A DNA stretch of 64,000 bases from Bacillus dicomae (GTDB lineage Bacteria; Bacillota; Bacilli; Bacillales; Bacillaceae_G): NCBI RefSeq assembly GCF_006494425.1, contig NZ_VHIV01000001.1:806001-870000 (forward strand). The letters run 5' to 3'. This document shows, one piece after another, positions 1-7,072 of this stretch; position 1 is the first letter of the stretch; each line of letters starts with the position of its first letter. Below the pieces are notes generated by a model that saw nothing but the letters and a program-made list of their open reading frames with translations, did no database searches and had not been told where the DNA came from. A program made the translations under genes and the position numbers.

Positions 1-551
1 AGGCGCAAAAACGTATTCAAGTATACGGCCGAAATGAATTAACTTCAAAAAGAGCGCGTATTGCGGAAGTAATGATGAAGCTAAGTGGGATGATCCCAGG
101 CTTTTCAAAACAACATGTGCGTGATGGATTACAATGTGAGAAAATTACTGTATCCCGAGTAGAATGTTCTAGTGTAACAGGTTTAAACGGCGAATTGAAA
201 ATGATGAATTTACCAGTACAAGAACTTGTTCCTGGTGATATGATTTTTCTTTCAGAAGGCGATATAGTACCGGCAGATGTACGTATCATTTATGCGAATG
301 ATTTATTAGTAAATGAATCTGTGTTAACAGGAAACGATGCAAGTATTGAGAAATTTGAAAGCTGTTATCATCTTGAGCGCAAACGATTTATTCCTTTAAA
401 ACGAATGAAAGACTATAATCCACTTGAACTTGAAAATGTATGTTTCAAAGGGACGTATATTGTTGGCGGAAATGCAAAGGCTGTAGTTGTTTCGACTGGG
501 AAAAATACGTATTCAGGAATTCTTCATACTTGTTGTGGTAGAACGTCTTAA
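1..551 (+). pseudogene. Truncated P-type cation-transporting ATPase (actuator-domain fragment)
   Basis: The reading frame is already open at the left edge (codons from base 3) and ends at 551. The visible part matches the N-terminal cytoplasmic and actuator region of E1-E2 ATPases: a VYGRNEL-like N-terminal motif, then PGDMIFLSEGDIVPADVR and the NESVLTG motif that normally carries the TGES-like loop. The frame stops about 20 codons after TGKNTYSG. It therefore lacks the phosphorylated DKTGT aspartate, the ATP-binding domain and the later membrane helices, so it cannot be a working pump. The N-terminus lies outside the window. The closest family by motif order is the Mg/Ca-type P-type ATPases, but the substrate cannot be assigned. 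I read it as a decayed gene, although a short conserved remnant that is still translated cannot be excluded. Confidence 0.75.
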
Positions 552-629
552 TGTGTAAATGATGCTAAATATACAAAAACAATGTATAATAGACAAAGTT
601 GAAAAAACGTAGAATGGTAATCTATTTAT

Positions 630-667
630 ATAACCTTACGTGATGACGTGGGGTTATTATTTTTTGT
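630..667 (+). terminator. Rho-independent terminator or attenuator just ahead of the exonuclease gene
   Basis: Bases 630-641 pair fully with 646-657 (12 pairs, two of them G-U) around a GATG loop, and a run of T follows. It ends only about 15 bases before the start codon at 684. It may terminate transcription of the ATPase remnant. A TATAAT at 585-590 upstream means it could instead sit inside the leader of the exonuclease transcript. Confidence 0.75.
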
Positions 668-683
668 TAGTAGGAGAGGAAAT

Positions 684-1550
684 ATGAAAAAAGTATTATT
701 AGTTGATGGTATGGCACTATTATTTCGTGCTTTTTATGCAACAAGTGTCTATGGACAATTTATGAAACGACAAGATGGTACCCCTACGAACGGGATTCAT
801 GGTTATATGAAACACTTATTAACAGCTACGCAAGCAATTGAACCGACACATATCGTAACGTGCTGGGATATGGGAAGTACGACATTTAGAACAGAATCGT
901 TCTCGAATTATAAAGCGAATCGTGCTGCACCGCCAGAAGAATTAATTCCGCAATTTGATCTAGTACAAGAAATGACTGCGAAATTATCCATTCCAGTTAT
1001 CGGTATGAAAGGGTATGAAGCGGATGATTGTATCGGTACACTTGCAAAACAATACTGCAGTGAAGCGGAAGTTTATATTTTAACAGGTGATACAGATTTA
1101 CTTCAGCTTGTTGATAAGAACGTTACAGTTATGCTTCTGCGTAAAGGAATTGGAAATTATGAATATTATACACCAGAGAAAATCATGGAAGAAAAAGGTG
1201 TAGAGCCTTGGCAAATCGTGCATGCGAAAGCTTTCATGGGAGATACGAGCGATAATTATCCAGGTGTAAAAGGTATCGGTGAAAAAACAGCGTATAAGCT
1301 TATTCAAGAGCATGGAACAGTATCGGCTGTACTAGAAAATGTAGAATCATTAACGAAAGCGCAACGTACGAAGATTGAAAGTGATTTAGAGAACTTAAAT
1401 ATTTCGTTACAATTAGCGCAAATTCATTGTGAAGTTCCAATTTCGTGTTCGCTTGAAGAAGGGCTACACACAATGGACGAAGAAAAACTGCGATTCGTTT
1501 GCGAAGAAATGAATTGGGGAAGACCTGAAATATTAATAAATATGCTATAA
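684..1550 (+). CDS. ypcP: 5'-3' exonuclease, YpcP/ExoA-like (PolA N-terminal domain homolog)
   Basis: This is a 288-residue stand-alone homolog of the 5' nuclease domain of DNA polymerase I. Such enzymes remove RNA primers and flaps during Okazaki fragment processing in the cytoplasm. The FEN/PIN-type acidic centre is visible: LLVDGMALLFRAFYA at the start, EADDCIGTLA and TGDTDLLQLV in the middle, and MGDTSDNYPGVKGIGEKTA, where the helix-hairpin-helix begins. The ATG at 684 has a good TAGGAGAGG site. An in-frame start at 648 would add 12 residues of poor match and lies inside the upstream terminator hairpin, so it is rejected. The gene is monocistronic, with a terminator-like hairpin upstream and a long non-coding stretch downstream. 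The family assignment is firm; the symbol is by similarity to the B. subtilis gene. Confidence 0.92.
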   Translation: MKKVLLVDGMALLFRAFYATSVYGQFMKRQDGTPTNGIHGYMKHLLTATQAIEPTHIVTCWDMGSTTFRTESFSNYKANRAAPPEELIPQFDLVQEMTAKLSIPVIGMKGYEADDCIGTLAKQYCSEAEVYILTGDTDLLQLVDKNVTVMLLRKGIGNYEYYTPEKIMEEKGVEPWQIVHAKAFMGDTSDNYPGVKGIGEKTAYKLIQEHGTVSAVLENVESLTKAQRTKIESDLENLNISLQLAQIHCEVPISCSLEEGLHTMDEEKLRFVCEEMNWGRPEILINML

Positions 1551-1899
1551 ATAGTTTGGAAAGAGGGATGTTGCATAAGTCGAACTTTGACTTGGTGACA
1601 CCTTCTTTTTGTTTTTGTAAACAGTATTATAATAAATAAAATTATGTCGAACTCAATTTTAAATATATAAATATTTCGACAAGATATAATGATAAAAGTT
1701 GATGAAAATAGTAACTTTTATAATGAAGTGAATTAATTTTAACATAGTTTTAGATAGTCTCTTTTTTCGTGTTCACAAAGTTGTCAGAAAATAAACGTAA
1801 TTTTCATATAAAGTTCAAATGGAATTCACAACAATCAATTATTATAAGACAAACAGATAAATACTTATCTTTTATATAAACCATCCCCCAAGGAGGACA
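1551..1899 (+). other. Intergenic region ahead of the FbpB-family gene
   Basis: No credible gene lies in these 349 bases. The segment contains a weak AAGTC/GACTT hairpin followed by a T-rich stretch (about 1577-1617), which may terminate the exonuclease gene. It also contains a GTCGAA/TTCGAC inverted pair around 1645-1680. A TTGTCA at 1781 with a poor -10 element 17 bases downstream may be the promoter of the small basic protein. An AATGATAA at 1688-1695 resembles half of a Fur box, but I could not find a convincing full one. Confidence 0.4.
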
Positions 1900-2046
1900 A
1901 TGAAAATGAGAAAAAAAGTGAGAAAATCTTTTAAACAATTATTAACTGAAAATAAACAATTACTATTAAATAATAAAGAAAATATGAAAGAAATTGAAGA
2001 GAGAATTGAGAAACGACATGTAGCATATAGTGGTGCCAGTAATTAA
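1900..2046 (+). CDS. FbpB-family small basic protein
   Basis: This 48-residue, lysine/arginine-rich protein is too short for usual ORF cut-offs but has a near-perfect AAGGAGGA site 5 bases before its ATG, and a strong terminator right after its stop. It begins MKMRKKVRKSFKQLL and continues with ENKQLLLNN and IEERIEKRH. That is the pattern of the Fur-regulated basic protein B family, in which a basic N-terminus is followed by a charged helix ending in an E-R/K-H stretch. In B. subtilis FbpB acts with the small RNA FsrA to repress iron-rich proteins during iron starvation, possibly as an RNA chaperone. That role here is inferred. An internal start at codon 3 is possible. No clear Fur box was found by eye, so iron control is unproven. 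Confidence 0.75.
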   Translation: MKMRKKVRKSFKQLLTENKQLLLNNKENMKEIEERIEKRHVAYSGASN

Positions 2047-2059
2047 ATAAAATAAAAAA

Positions 2060-2086
2060 GATAGCCTATGTAGGCTATCTTTTTTA
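2060..2086 (+). terminator. Terminator of the FbpB-family gene
   Basis: A GATAGCCTA/TAGGCTATC hairpin (2060-2079) is followed by a T run. It is flanked by A-rich sequence, so it could work in both directions. Confidence 0.9.
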
Positions 2087-2097
2087 TTTTATATTGA

Positions 2098-2156
2098 AAA
2101 AACGCTATTCAGCTCTTTAATTTTGTAAATATGCAAGATATTTTTATAGCGTTTTT
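2098..2156. repeat. 11-bp inverted repeat with T tail, possible second terminator
   Basis: AAAAACGCTAT at 2098-2108 pairs perfectly with ATAGCGTTTTT at 2146-2156 across a 37-base loop. The A- and T-rich ends make it look like a bidirectional terminator or a long-range RNA stem. Confidence 0.55.
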
Positions 2157-2185
2157 CTATCAATATTACTCATTTTTCGAGGTTG

Positions 2186-2207
2186 AAATTGGTATATGCC
2201 AATTTTT
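2186..2207 (+). terminator. Third hairpin with T run upstream of the polysaccharide operon
   Basis: AAATTGG and CCAATTT form a 7-bp stem around TATATG, followed by five T. The stem is AU-rich and weaker than its neighbour at 2060. Confidence 0.45.
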
Positions 2208-2239
2208 GAGATTATCTATTCATAATATTACAAAAAATG

Positions 2240-2268
2240 TTACAATACACTCAAATTTATACTATAAA
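2240..2268 (+). promoter_or_regulatory. Candidate SigmaA promoter of the polysaccharide operon
   Basis: TTACAA at 2240-2245 and TATAAA at 2263-2268 are separated by 17 bases. It is the best -35/-10 pair between the hairpins and the first gene, and would give a leader of about 100 bases. Confidence 0.5.
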
Positions 2269-2313
2269 ATCATTTTAATATGAAAAATTGGAATGAAAAG
2301 AAAGGAGAGGAAT

Positions 2314-2353
2314 ATGAATAAAGATGTCGCTTTGAAATGATTATTATCATTTC
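2314..2353 (+). promoter_or_regulatory. Eight-codon leader ORF running into a perfect hairpin
   Basis: An ATG at 2314 with an AAAGGAGAGG site opens an eight-codon ORF (MNKDVALK) that stops at 2338-2340. The stop lies within a perfect 8-bp inverted repeat, GAAATGAT (2334-2341) and ATCATTTC (2346-2353). The ribosome binding site of the acyltransferase gene follows at 2357-2361. A ribosome on the mini-ORF would cover or melt the hairpin, so translational control of the operon is possible. The palindrome could also be a protein-binding site. Confidence 0.45.
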
Positions 2354-2374
2354 ATTAGGAGTTGATGTAAAAAG

Positions 2375-3568
2375 ATGAAGAGATACGAAGAATTGGACTC
2401 TATAAGAGGGATTTCTTCATTAGTAGTAATGATCGGTCATCATTTAATGATTTTTTCAGCATTTCAAAATTACAGTTATGAAGATAATAAACCATTTGTT
2501 ATGTATCTATTAAAAGAAACGCCTGCTCGTCTTATTTTTAGTAGTGGTAACGAATCTGTTATTATCTTTTTTGTTTTGAGCGGATTTGTTTTGTATGAAT
2601 CTATTCAAAAAAACTATAGTAGCTATGGGTCATACCTTTTAAAACGTATATGCAGAATATATATTCCCTATATTGTGGCAATAATTATAGCTATTATATG
2701 CCAGGCTACAATTAGTGAATATGGTATTCCTTATTTAAGTGAATGGTTTAATCGCTCATGGACGATTGAAAGTTCTTCAAGCTTAATAGTGCAACATATT
2801 TTATTGGTTGGGAAATATAATACAGATGCATATAACGGTGTGATTTGGTCACTTGTCCATGAAATGAGAATATCAATAATTTTTCCGTTAATTTTGATGA
2901 TGTATTTACGAAAAACGTTAAGGTGTTCATTACTATTATTGTTTAGTTTTAGTATATGTTCTGTCGTAATATTATTTTTGTTTCGCTCGGGCTTAACATT
3001 AACAAGCTATGCATTAACATTGCATTACACGGTGCTGTTTTTACTAGGAGCACTAGTTGCGAAGTATAAAAATAATTTAATAGTTTTTTATAGTAATTGT
3101 ACTAAAAACAAGAAAATTGCATGGTTTTTATTTGCGAGTTTACTTTTTATGTATGAAGGGCTTATTGGAGAAATGAAATTGCTCAATAATTTTATATTTC
3201 GAGACTACGTAGTGGCGATAAGTGCAAGTCTATTTGTCATATTAAGCTTGTCAATATCAACTTTGTCGTCCTTGCTACGCAATAAATACTTGTTATATTT
3301 AGGGAAGATTTCTTACAGTCTTTATTTATACCATATTATATCGTTGTTTTCCCTTATATACATGCTCCATGAAATATTACCGTTGCCTATTATTTTAATT
3401 TTTTCACTTGTTTTTTCGTTTATACTTGCAATGCTTTCGTATATATATGTAGAAAAATTTGCATTCAGAGTCGGAAAGTATGTAACAAAACAAGTGGATA
3501 GAAAGGAGAAAGGGTTATCTGTAAAGAGTGACTTGCAGGATGTTATTCAGAAAAGGGCGGTGAAATAA
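2375..3568 (+). CDS. Acyltransferase 3 family membrane protein (OafA/YrhL type)
   Basis: The 397-residue product is an integral membrane O-acyltransferase, probably adding acetyl groups to the sugars made by this operon. Near the N-terminus it has the LDSIRGISSLVVMIGHH segment with the conserved histidine. Next comes NESVIIFFVLSGFVL, typical of the family, then about ten hydrophobic helices, and a final YVEKFAFR segment. It is the first gene of the polysaccharide operon and its stop is directly followed by the TTG start of the next gene. The start at 2375 is fixed by an in-frame stop only four codons upstream. The AGGAG at 2357-2361 is rather far from it (13 bases), which fits the idea of a regulated leader. 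The acyl group and the acceptor sugar cannot be read from sequence. Confidence 0.85.
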   Translation: MKRYEELDSIRGISSLVVMIGHHLMIFSAFQNYSYEDNKPFVMYLLKETPARLIFSSGNESVIIFFVLSGFVLYESIQKNYSSYGSYLLKRICRIYIPYIVAIIIAIICQATISEYGIPYLSEWFNRSWTIESSSSLIVQHILLVGKYNTDAYNGVIWSLVHEMRISIIFPLILMMYLRKTLRCSLLLLFSFSICSVVILFLFRSGLTLTSYALTLHYTVLFLLGALVAKYKNNLIVFYSNCTKNKKIAWFLFASLLFMYEGLIGEMKLLNNFIFRDYVVAISASLFVILSLSISTLSSLLRNKYLLYLGKISYSLYLYHIISLFSLIYMLHEILPLPIILIFSLVFSFILAMLSYIYVEKFAFRVGKYVTKQVDRKEKGLSVKSDLQDVIQKRAVK

Positions 3569-4312
3569 TTGAAGCAAGAAATGAGTATAAAAGATTTTCA
3601 ACAATTATTGAAAAGAAGATTCGTAACGATTATTTTAACGATGTGTTGTTTAACCGCTTCTTTAGTTCTTATCTCTATGTATGTTTTAAAGCCGTCATAT
3701 CAATATTCAACGCAAATTCTTGTTGGGAATTTAGATGAGTTTAATAAGGAAAATTCAACAAATAAAACACAAGAAAATAAGCAACTAGTAACATCGTATG
3801 TTGATATTTTAAAAAGCCCATTAATTATTTCAACAGTCAAAAAAACTTTGAAATTAGAGCAATCAAGTTATGAATTAGCACAAAAAATCTCGGTGGTGAA
3901 TACGGACAACTCACAAATTGTAACTGTTACAGTAAAAGATTCCAATCCGAAAATCGTGAAAGACATTGTAAAGACATTGGCAGAGCAATCACAAAAAAGC
4001 TTTCAACAGTACACAAATGTACAAGGGGTGAAAGTATTGACTGATCCTGAGTTACAGGAACAGGCTGAAAAATTGTTTCCGAAATTTCAACTAATCATTC
4101 CTATTTCTTTAATTGTTAGTTTTTTTGTTGGGATAGGTTTAGCTGTATTTCGAGATTATTTTGATGAACGTATATACACGGAACAGGATTTAGAGAAAAT
4201 AACAACAGTCTCTGTTATTGGTCACATAAATATGAAACCAAATAGAAAAAAGAAACCTACAGAAGTTGATGGGCAATCATCTATATATCGAGGTGAACAT
4301 GTCGATGTTTAA
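3569..4312 (+). CDS. Wzz/YveK-type polysaccharide chain-length regulator
   Basis: This 247-residue protein belongs to the polysaccharide co-polymerase family that sets chain length and, in Gram-positives, acts as membrane adaptor for the tyrosine kinase partner. Residues about 18-40 form the first membrane helix, a large extracellular loop follows with SSTNKTQENKQLVTSYVDIL-like character, and a second helix lies near residues 168-190. The short cytoplasmic tail contains FDERIYTEQDLEKITTVSVIG, the usual kinase-interaction region of CapA/YveK proteins. The start is TTG at 3569, immediately after the upstream stop, with a GGGCGGTG site eight bases before it. An ATG at 3581 is an alternative. It overlaps the next gene, which fits translational coupling. 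The tail lacks the kinase domain found in Gram-negative Wzc, so the two functions are on separate proteins here. Confidence 0.85.
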   Translation: MKQEMSIKDFQQLLKRRFVTIILTMCCLTASLVLISMYVLKPSYQYSTQILVGNLDEFNKENSTNKTQENKQLVTSYVDILKSPLIISTVKKTLKLEQSSYELAQKISVVNTDNSQIVTVTVKDSNPKIVKDIVKTLAEQSQKSFQQYTNVQGVKVLTDPELQEQAEKLFPKFQLIIPISLIVSFFVGIGLAVFRDYFDERIYTEQDLEKITTVSVIGHINMKPNRKKKPTEVDGQSSIYRGEHVDV

Positions 4313-4919
4313 GAAAAAAAAAATACTACCATTCGATCCGCATGATGCTCTGATGAAAGAGCAGTTTTATACGGTGTATCACGCATTAAAAAAATCTGGA
4401 AAGCAAGTGTTTACAATTAGTTCAACGAAGGACAGTGGCGTTGTTGCCTCACTTATCGTAAATATGGGTCTAGTGTTTGCGGAAATGAAGAAAAAGGTGT
4501 TACTTATCGATGTGAATTTTTCTGACCCTAAATTACATGTATTATTACAAAGCGATCACATGATAACAGTAAACGATATAATAAGCTCTTCCGCCTGCAA
4601 TTATGAACCTTTTTCTAGTAATTTGTCTAATTACTTATATTGTATTCCTGCAAAAAAAACAGTACACACAGGGACACCATTAGTTGCAATGGATGAATTT
4701 GATAGTTTAATTGCTAAGTGGAAAGAAGATTTTGATTACATTTTCTTTTATTCATCTGAAGTATTTGAGCTTCCTGCTACGCACATGATTGCAGGGAAAT
4801 GCGATGGAGTGGTCTTAGCGGTTAAAAAGAGAAAAGATTCCCTACGTACTGTGCAAAAAGTGATAGCAAATATAAAGAAGAAAGAATGTGAATTAATAGG
4901 TATAGTTTTATATTCTTGA
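4299..4919 (+). CDS. CpsD/YveL-like tyrosine-kinase homolog with degraded ATP-binding motifs (probable pseudokinase)
   Basis: Position after the Wzz-like gene and overall fold pattern point to the bacterial tyrosine kinase family: KEQFYTVYHAL at the start, VLLIDVNFSDPKLH where the Walker A' LLIDAD(L)RRP is expected, and a C-terminal CDGVVLAVKK segment. The catalytic parts are missing. The Walker A loop reads SSTKDSGVVAS instead of a GEGKS/T loop, with no lysine-serine/threonine. The A' aspartate pair is weakened to DVN, and Walker B reads DYIFFYSS instead of DxxIIDTPP. The usual C-terminal tyrosine cluster is absent, and the protein ends at VLYS. At 206 residues it is slightly short. The start at 4299 (or 4305) follows an AGGTG site; an upstream ATG at 4266 has none. 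It likely serves as a structural or regulatory partner of the chain-length protein rather than as a kinase. Confidence 0.75.
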   Translation: MSMFKKKKILPFDPHDALMKEQFYTVYHALKKSGKQVFTISSTKDSGVVASLIVNMGLVFAEMKKKVLLIDVNFSDPKLHVLLQSDHMITVNDIISSSACNYEPFSSNLSNYLYCIPAKKTVHTGTPLVAMDEFDSLIAKWKEDFDYIFFYSSEVFELPATHMIAGKCDGVVLAVKKRKDSLRTVQKVIANIKKKECELIGIVLYS

Positions 4920-4937
4920 ATGTGGGGGTAACGATCT

Positions 4938-5576
4938 ATGATTCGTGAAACAAATCAAGCCAAGTTGTATACGATTCCGGCCCAAGAAAAGACCAGTATT
5001 TTGAATCGAAGTATAAAGCGCTTGTTTGATATTATATTTTCACTCATATTGTTACTAGTAACGCTGCCAATTATGTTGTTTTTTTGTATTATAATTGCTT
5101 TCGAAACAGCAGGAGCTCCAATTTATTTTCAAGAACGTTTAGGGATGAATGGGAAGAAATTTAATGTATTTAAATTAAGGTCGATGGTAAAAGATGCTGA
5201 AATAAATGGACCGCAATGGGCAGATGAAAATGATCCAAGAATTACTAAAGTTGGATCATTTATAAGAAAAACGAGAATTGATGAATTGCCGCAACTTTTC
5301 AATGTTTTAAAAGGCGATATGTCTTTTGTTGGACCTAGGCCAGAGAGAGAGTATTTTTATAAACAATTTGATGCCTATATTCCGGAATTCAAGGAACGTT
5401 TAATTGTGAAGCCAGGGTTAACAGGATGGGCACAAATAAATGGTGGGTATGATCTTGATCCGAAAGAAAAGTTGAAATGGGACATGGAGTATATTGAAAT
5501 GAAAACGATTAAGATGGACATTCATATTTTATGTAAGACGGTTTTAATTGTATTGAACGGTAATGGCGCAAGATAA
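4938..5576 (+). CDS. Undecaprenyl-phosphate sugar phosphotransferase (initiating transferase)
   Basis: The 212-residue protein is a small monotopic phosphoglycosyl transferase. It moves a sugar-1-phosphate from a nucleotide sugar to undecaprenyl phosphate, the first membrane step of polysaccharide synthesis. The features are a basic start, SIKRLFDIIFSLILLLVTLP with the single membrane helix near residues 30-55, PIYFQERLGMNGKKFNVFKLRSM, the acidic DPRITKVGSFIRKTRIDELP block, and NVLKGDMSFVGPRPERE, followed by KPGLTGWAQ near the end. These are diagnostic of the bacterial sugar transferase family. The length equals the minimal catalytic form, without the extra N-terminal helices of WbaP-like enzymes. 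The start ATG at 4938 follows GTGGGGGT. The sugar donor is not predictable from this sequence alone. Confidence 0.9.
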   Translation: MIRETNQAKLYTIPAQEKTSILNRSIKRLFDIIFSLILLLVTLPIMLFFCIIIAFETAGAPIYFQERLGMNGKKFNVFKLRSMVKDAEINGPQWADENDPRITKVGSFIRKTRIDELPQLFNVLKGDMSFVGPRPEREYFYKQFDAYIPEFKERLIVKPGLTGWAQINGGYDLDPKEKLKWDMEYIEMKTIKMDIHILCKTVLIVLNGNGAR

Positions 5577-5632
5577 ATATATATGTAAACAAACAACATA
5601 TGTAAGTAGGTTACTTGCAAAGGAGAACTGGT

Positions 5633-7069
5633 ATGGGTAGATCTATTCTAAACAATATTATCCATCTATTTTATAGTACGATTTTAGCTAACCTTCTTCA
5701 GGCTGTCAGTTTAATCGCTTTAGCAAACTTTTTTAACGCACAACATTATGGGATGTTTAGTGTTGCCATAGCAGTGACGTTTGTTATGTTATTTTTTACA
5801 GATTTAGGACTTAGTAATACGTTTCTTCGAGAAGGGGCAAAAGATGGAGCAGATTTAGAAAAGATTTTATCATCGTATATAAAAATAAGGGTGATTCTAC
5901 TTATTTTTATTTCTATCATCGGTTATATTGCTATTCATTATATGTATGCGGATAGAAATGTAATTTATATGATGATAAACGTAATGTTTTTCATGTTAAT
6001 AGGGTTAACTTGGCAAAACATAGGTATTGCCTATTTTCAACTGACGGAACGTATGAAGTATATAGCGCTCATTAAAGTTGTATCAGCATCGGTTATCATT
6101 ATAATTACATGTTTTTGTATTTTGGGAGAGTTGCCGGTGTATGTAACGGCTCGCTTATATGCTTTTGGGTATATGATTGGTGGTTTATTCAGTATATATA
6201 TCATGAGAAGAAAGACGAAAATGAATATGAAAGTCGTAATTCATAAAGCGTTATTTTGGCAATTACCTCCCTTTATTATTAGCGGTTTTTTAATAATGAG
6301 TACGCCACAATTAGCGCCTATCTTGCTCAACTATACATTGCCATTAAGTATGGTAGGTGTTTTTGCAGTGGCGTACCGGATGCCGGCAGCTTTATATCAA
6401 GTACCAGGGGTGATTGCAGGGGCGTTTTATCCAGTGCTCTTTAAGCATTATAATCAGAATAAATTAGAAGAGCATATGAAATTAAACTTACTTCAAATAA
6501 AATTAATGGCGATCGTGGGAATATGTATGACGCTAGGTTTATATCATTTAGCACCTTACTTTATTTCTATATTTTTTCATGAGGAATGGAAAAATGCAGT
6601 AGAGCCACTCCAAATATTATCATTTCTCATTGTACTGCAAAGTTTAAATATTGCTATAGCTGATGGGTTAACAACGAGTGGACGTCAAAATAAAAGAACG
6701 GTTGTGCAATGTATAGCATTAGTGATAGGTGGGATTATGCTTTATAGCTTTAGTAGTATTGGTGGAGTGATAGGAGCGGCTTATGCTATGGTTTTATTTG
6801 AAATTGTAGCTTTAGTTGGGTATATAGCGGTAAGTGTAGTGCAGGGGAAAATTGTATTTCAAATTGTCATACCTTATACAATTTATTTTGGCGTAACTTT
6901 TATTGGGGTGCAATATATATTGCATACATATCATTTCATTGCGCTCGTTCTTAATACGTTAATCGTAGTAGTGGGTATATTCCTATATGACTATGAGCTG
7001 AAAAAACTTCTTCTTTCGTTTATAACAAAAACACGTAAAAAGGATTATATTACGAAACAGGGGATATAG
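5633..7069 (+). CDS. Wzx-type oligosaccharide flippase
   Basis: This is a 478-residue polytopic membrane protein with about 12-14 hydrophobic helices in the order seen in the MOP/RfbX polysaccharide exporter family. Near the start is the pattern ANLLQAVSLIALANFFNAQHYG, then DLGLSNTFLREGA, a typical first loop. The expected job is to flip the undecaprenyl-linked repeat unit across the membrane. An open frame runs from a TTG at 5615, but the ATG at 5633 has an ideal AAAGGAG site seven bases upstream and is chosen. It sits between the initiating transferase and the polymerase. The gap from the previous gene (56 bases) is the largest inside the operon but holds no clear terminator. Confidence 0.85.
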   Translation: MGRSILNNIIHLFYSTILANLLQAVSLIALANFFNAQHYGMFSVAIAVTFVMLFFTDLGLSNTFLREGAKDGADLEKILSSYIKIRVILLIFISIIGYIAIHYMYADRNVIYMMINVMFFMLIGLTWQNIGIAYFQLTERMKYIALIKVVSASVIIIITCFCILGELPVYVTARLYAFGYMIGGLFSIYIMRRKTKMNMKVVIHKALFWQLPPFIISGFLIMSTPQLAPILLNYTLPLSMVGVFAVAYRMPAALYQVPGVIAGAFYPVLFKHYNQNKLEEHMKLNLLQIKLMAIVGICMTLGLYHLAPYFISIFFHEEWKNAVEPLQILSFLIVLQSLNIAIADGLTTSGRQNKRTVVQCIALVIGGIMLYSFSSIGGVIGAAYAMVLFEIVALVGYIAVSVVQGKIVFQIVIPYTIYFGVTFIGVQYILHTYHFIALVLNTLIVVVGIFLYDYELKKLLLSFITKTRKKDYITKQGI

Positions 7070-7072
7070 CCT

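Noticed and set aside
1561-1617. GGATGTTGCATAAGTCGAAC stretch as an insertion-sequence end
   Set aside because: It reminded me of transposon termini, but there is no matching inverted end, transposase fragment or target duplication nearby.
4266-4298. Upstream ATG pair as start of the kinase-like gene
   Set aside because: No ribosome site, and it would give a long overlap with the chain-length gene; the ATG codons at 4299/4305 have AGGTG in place.
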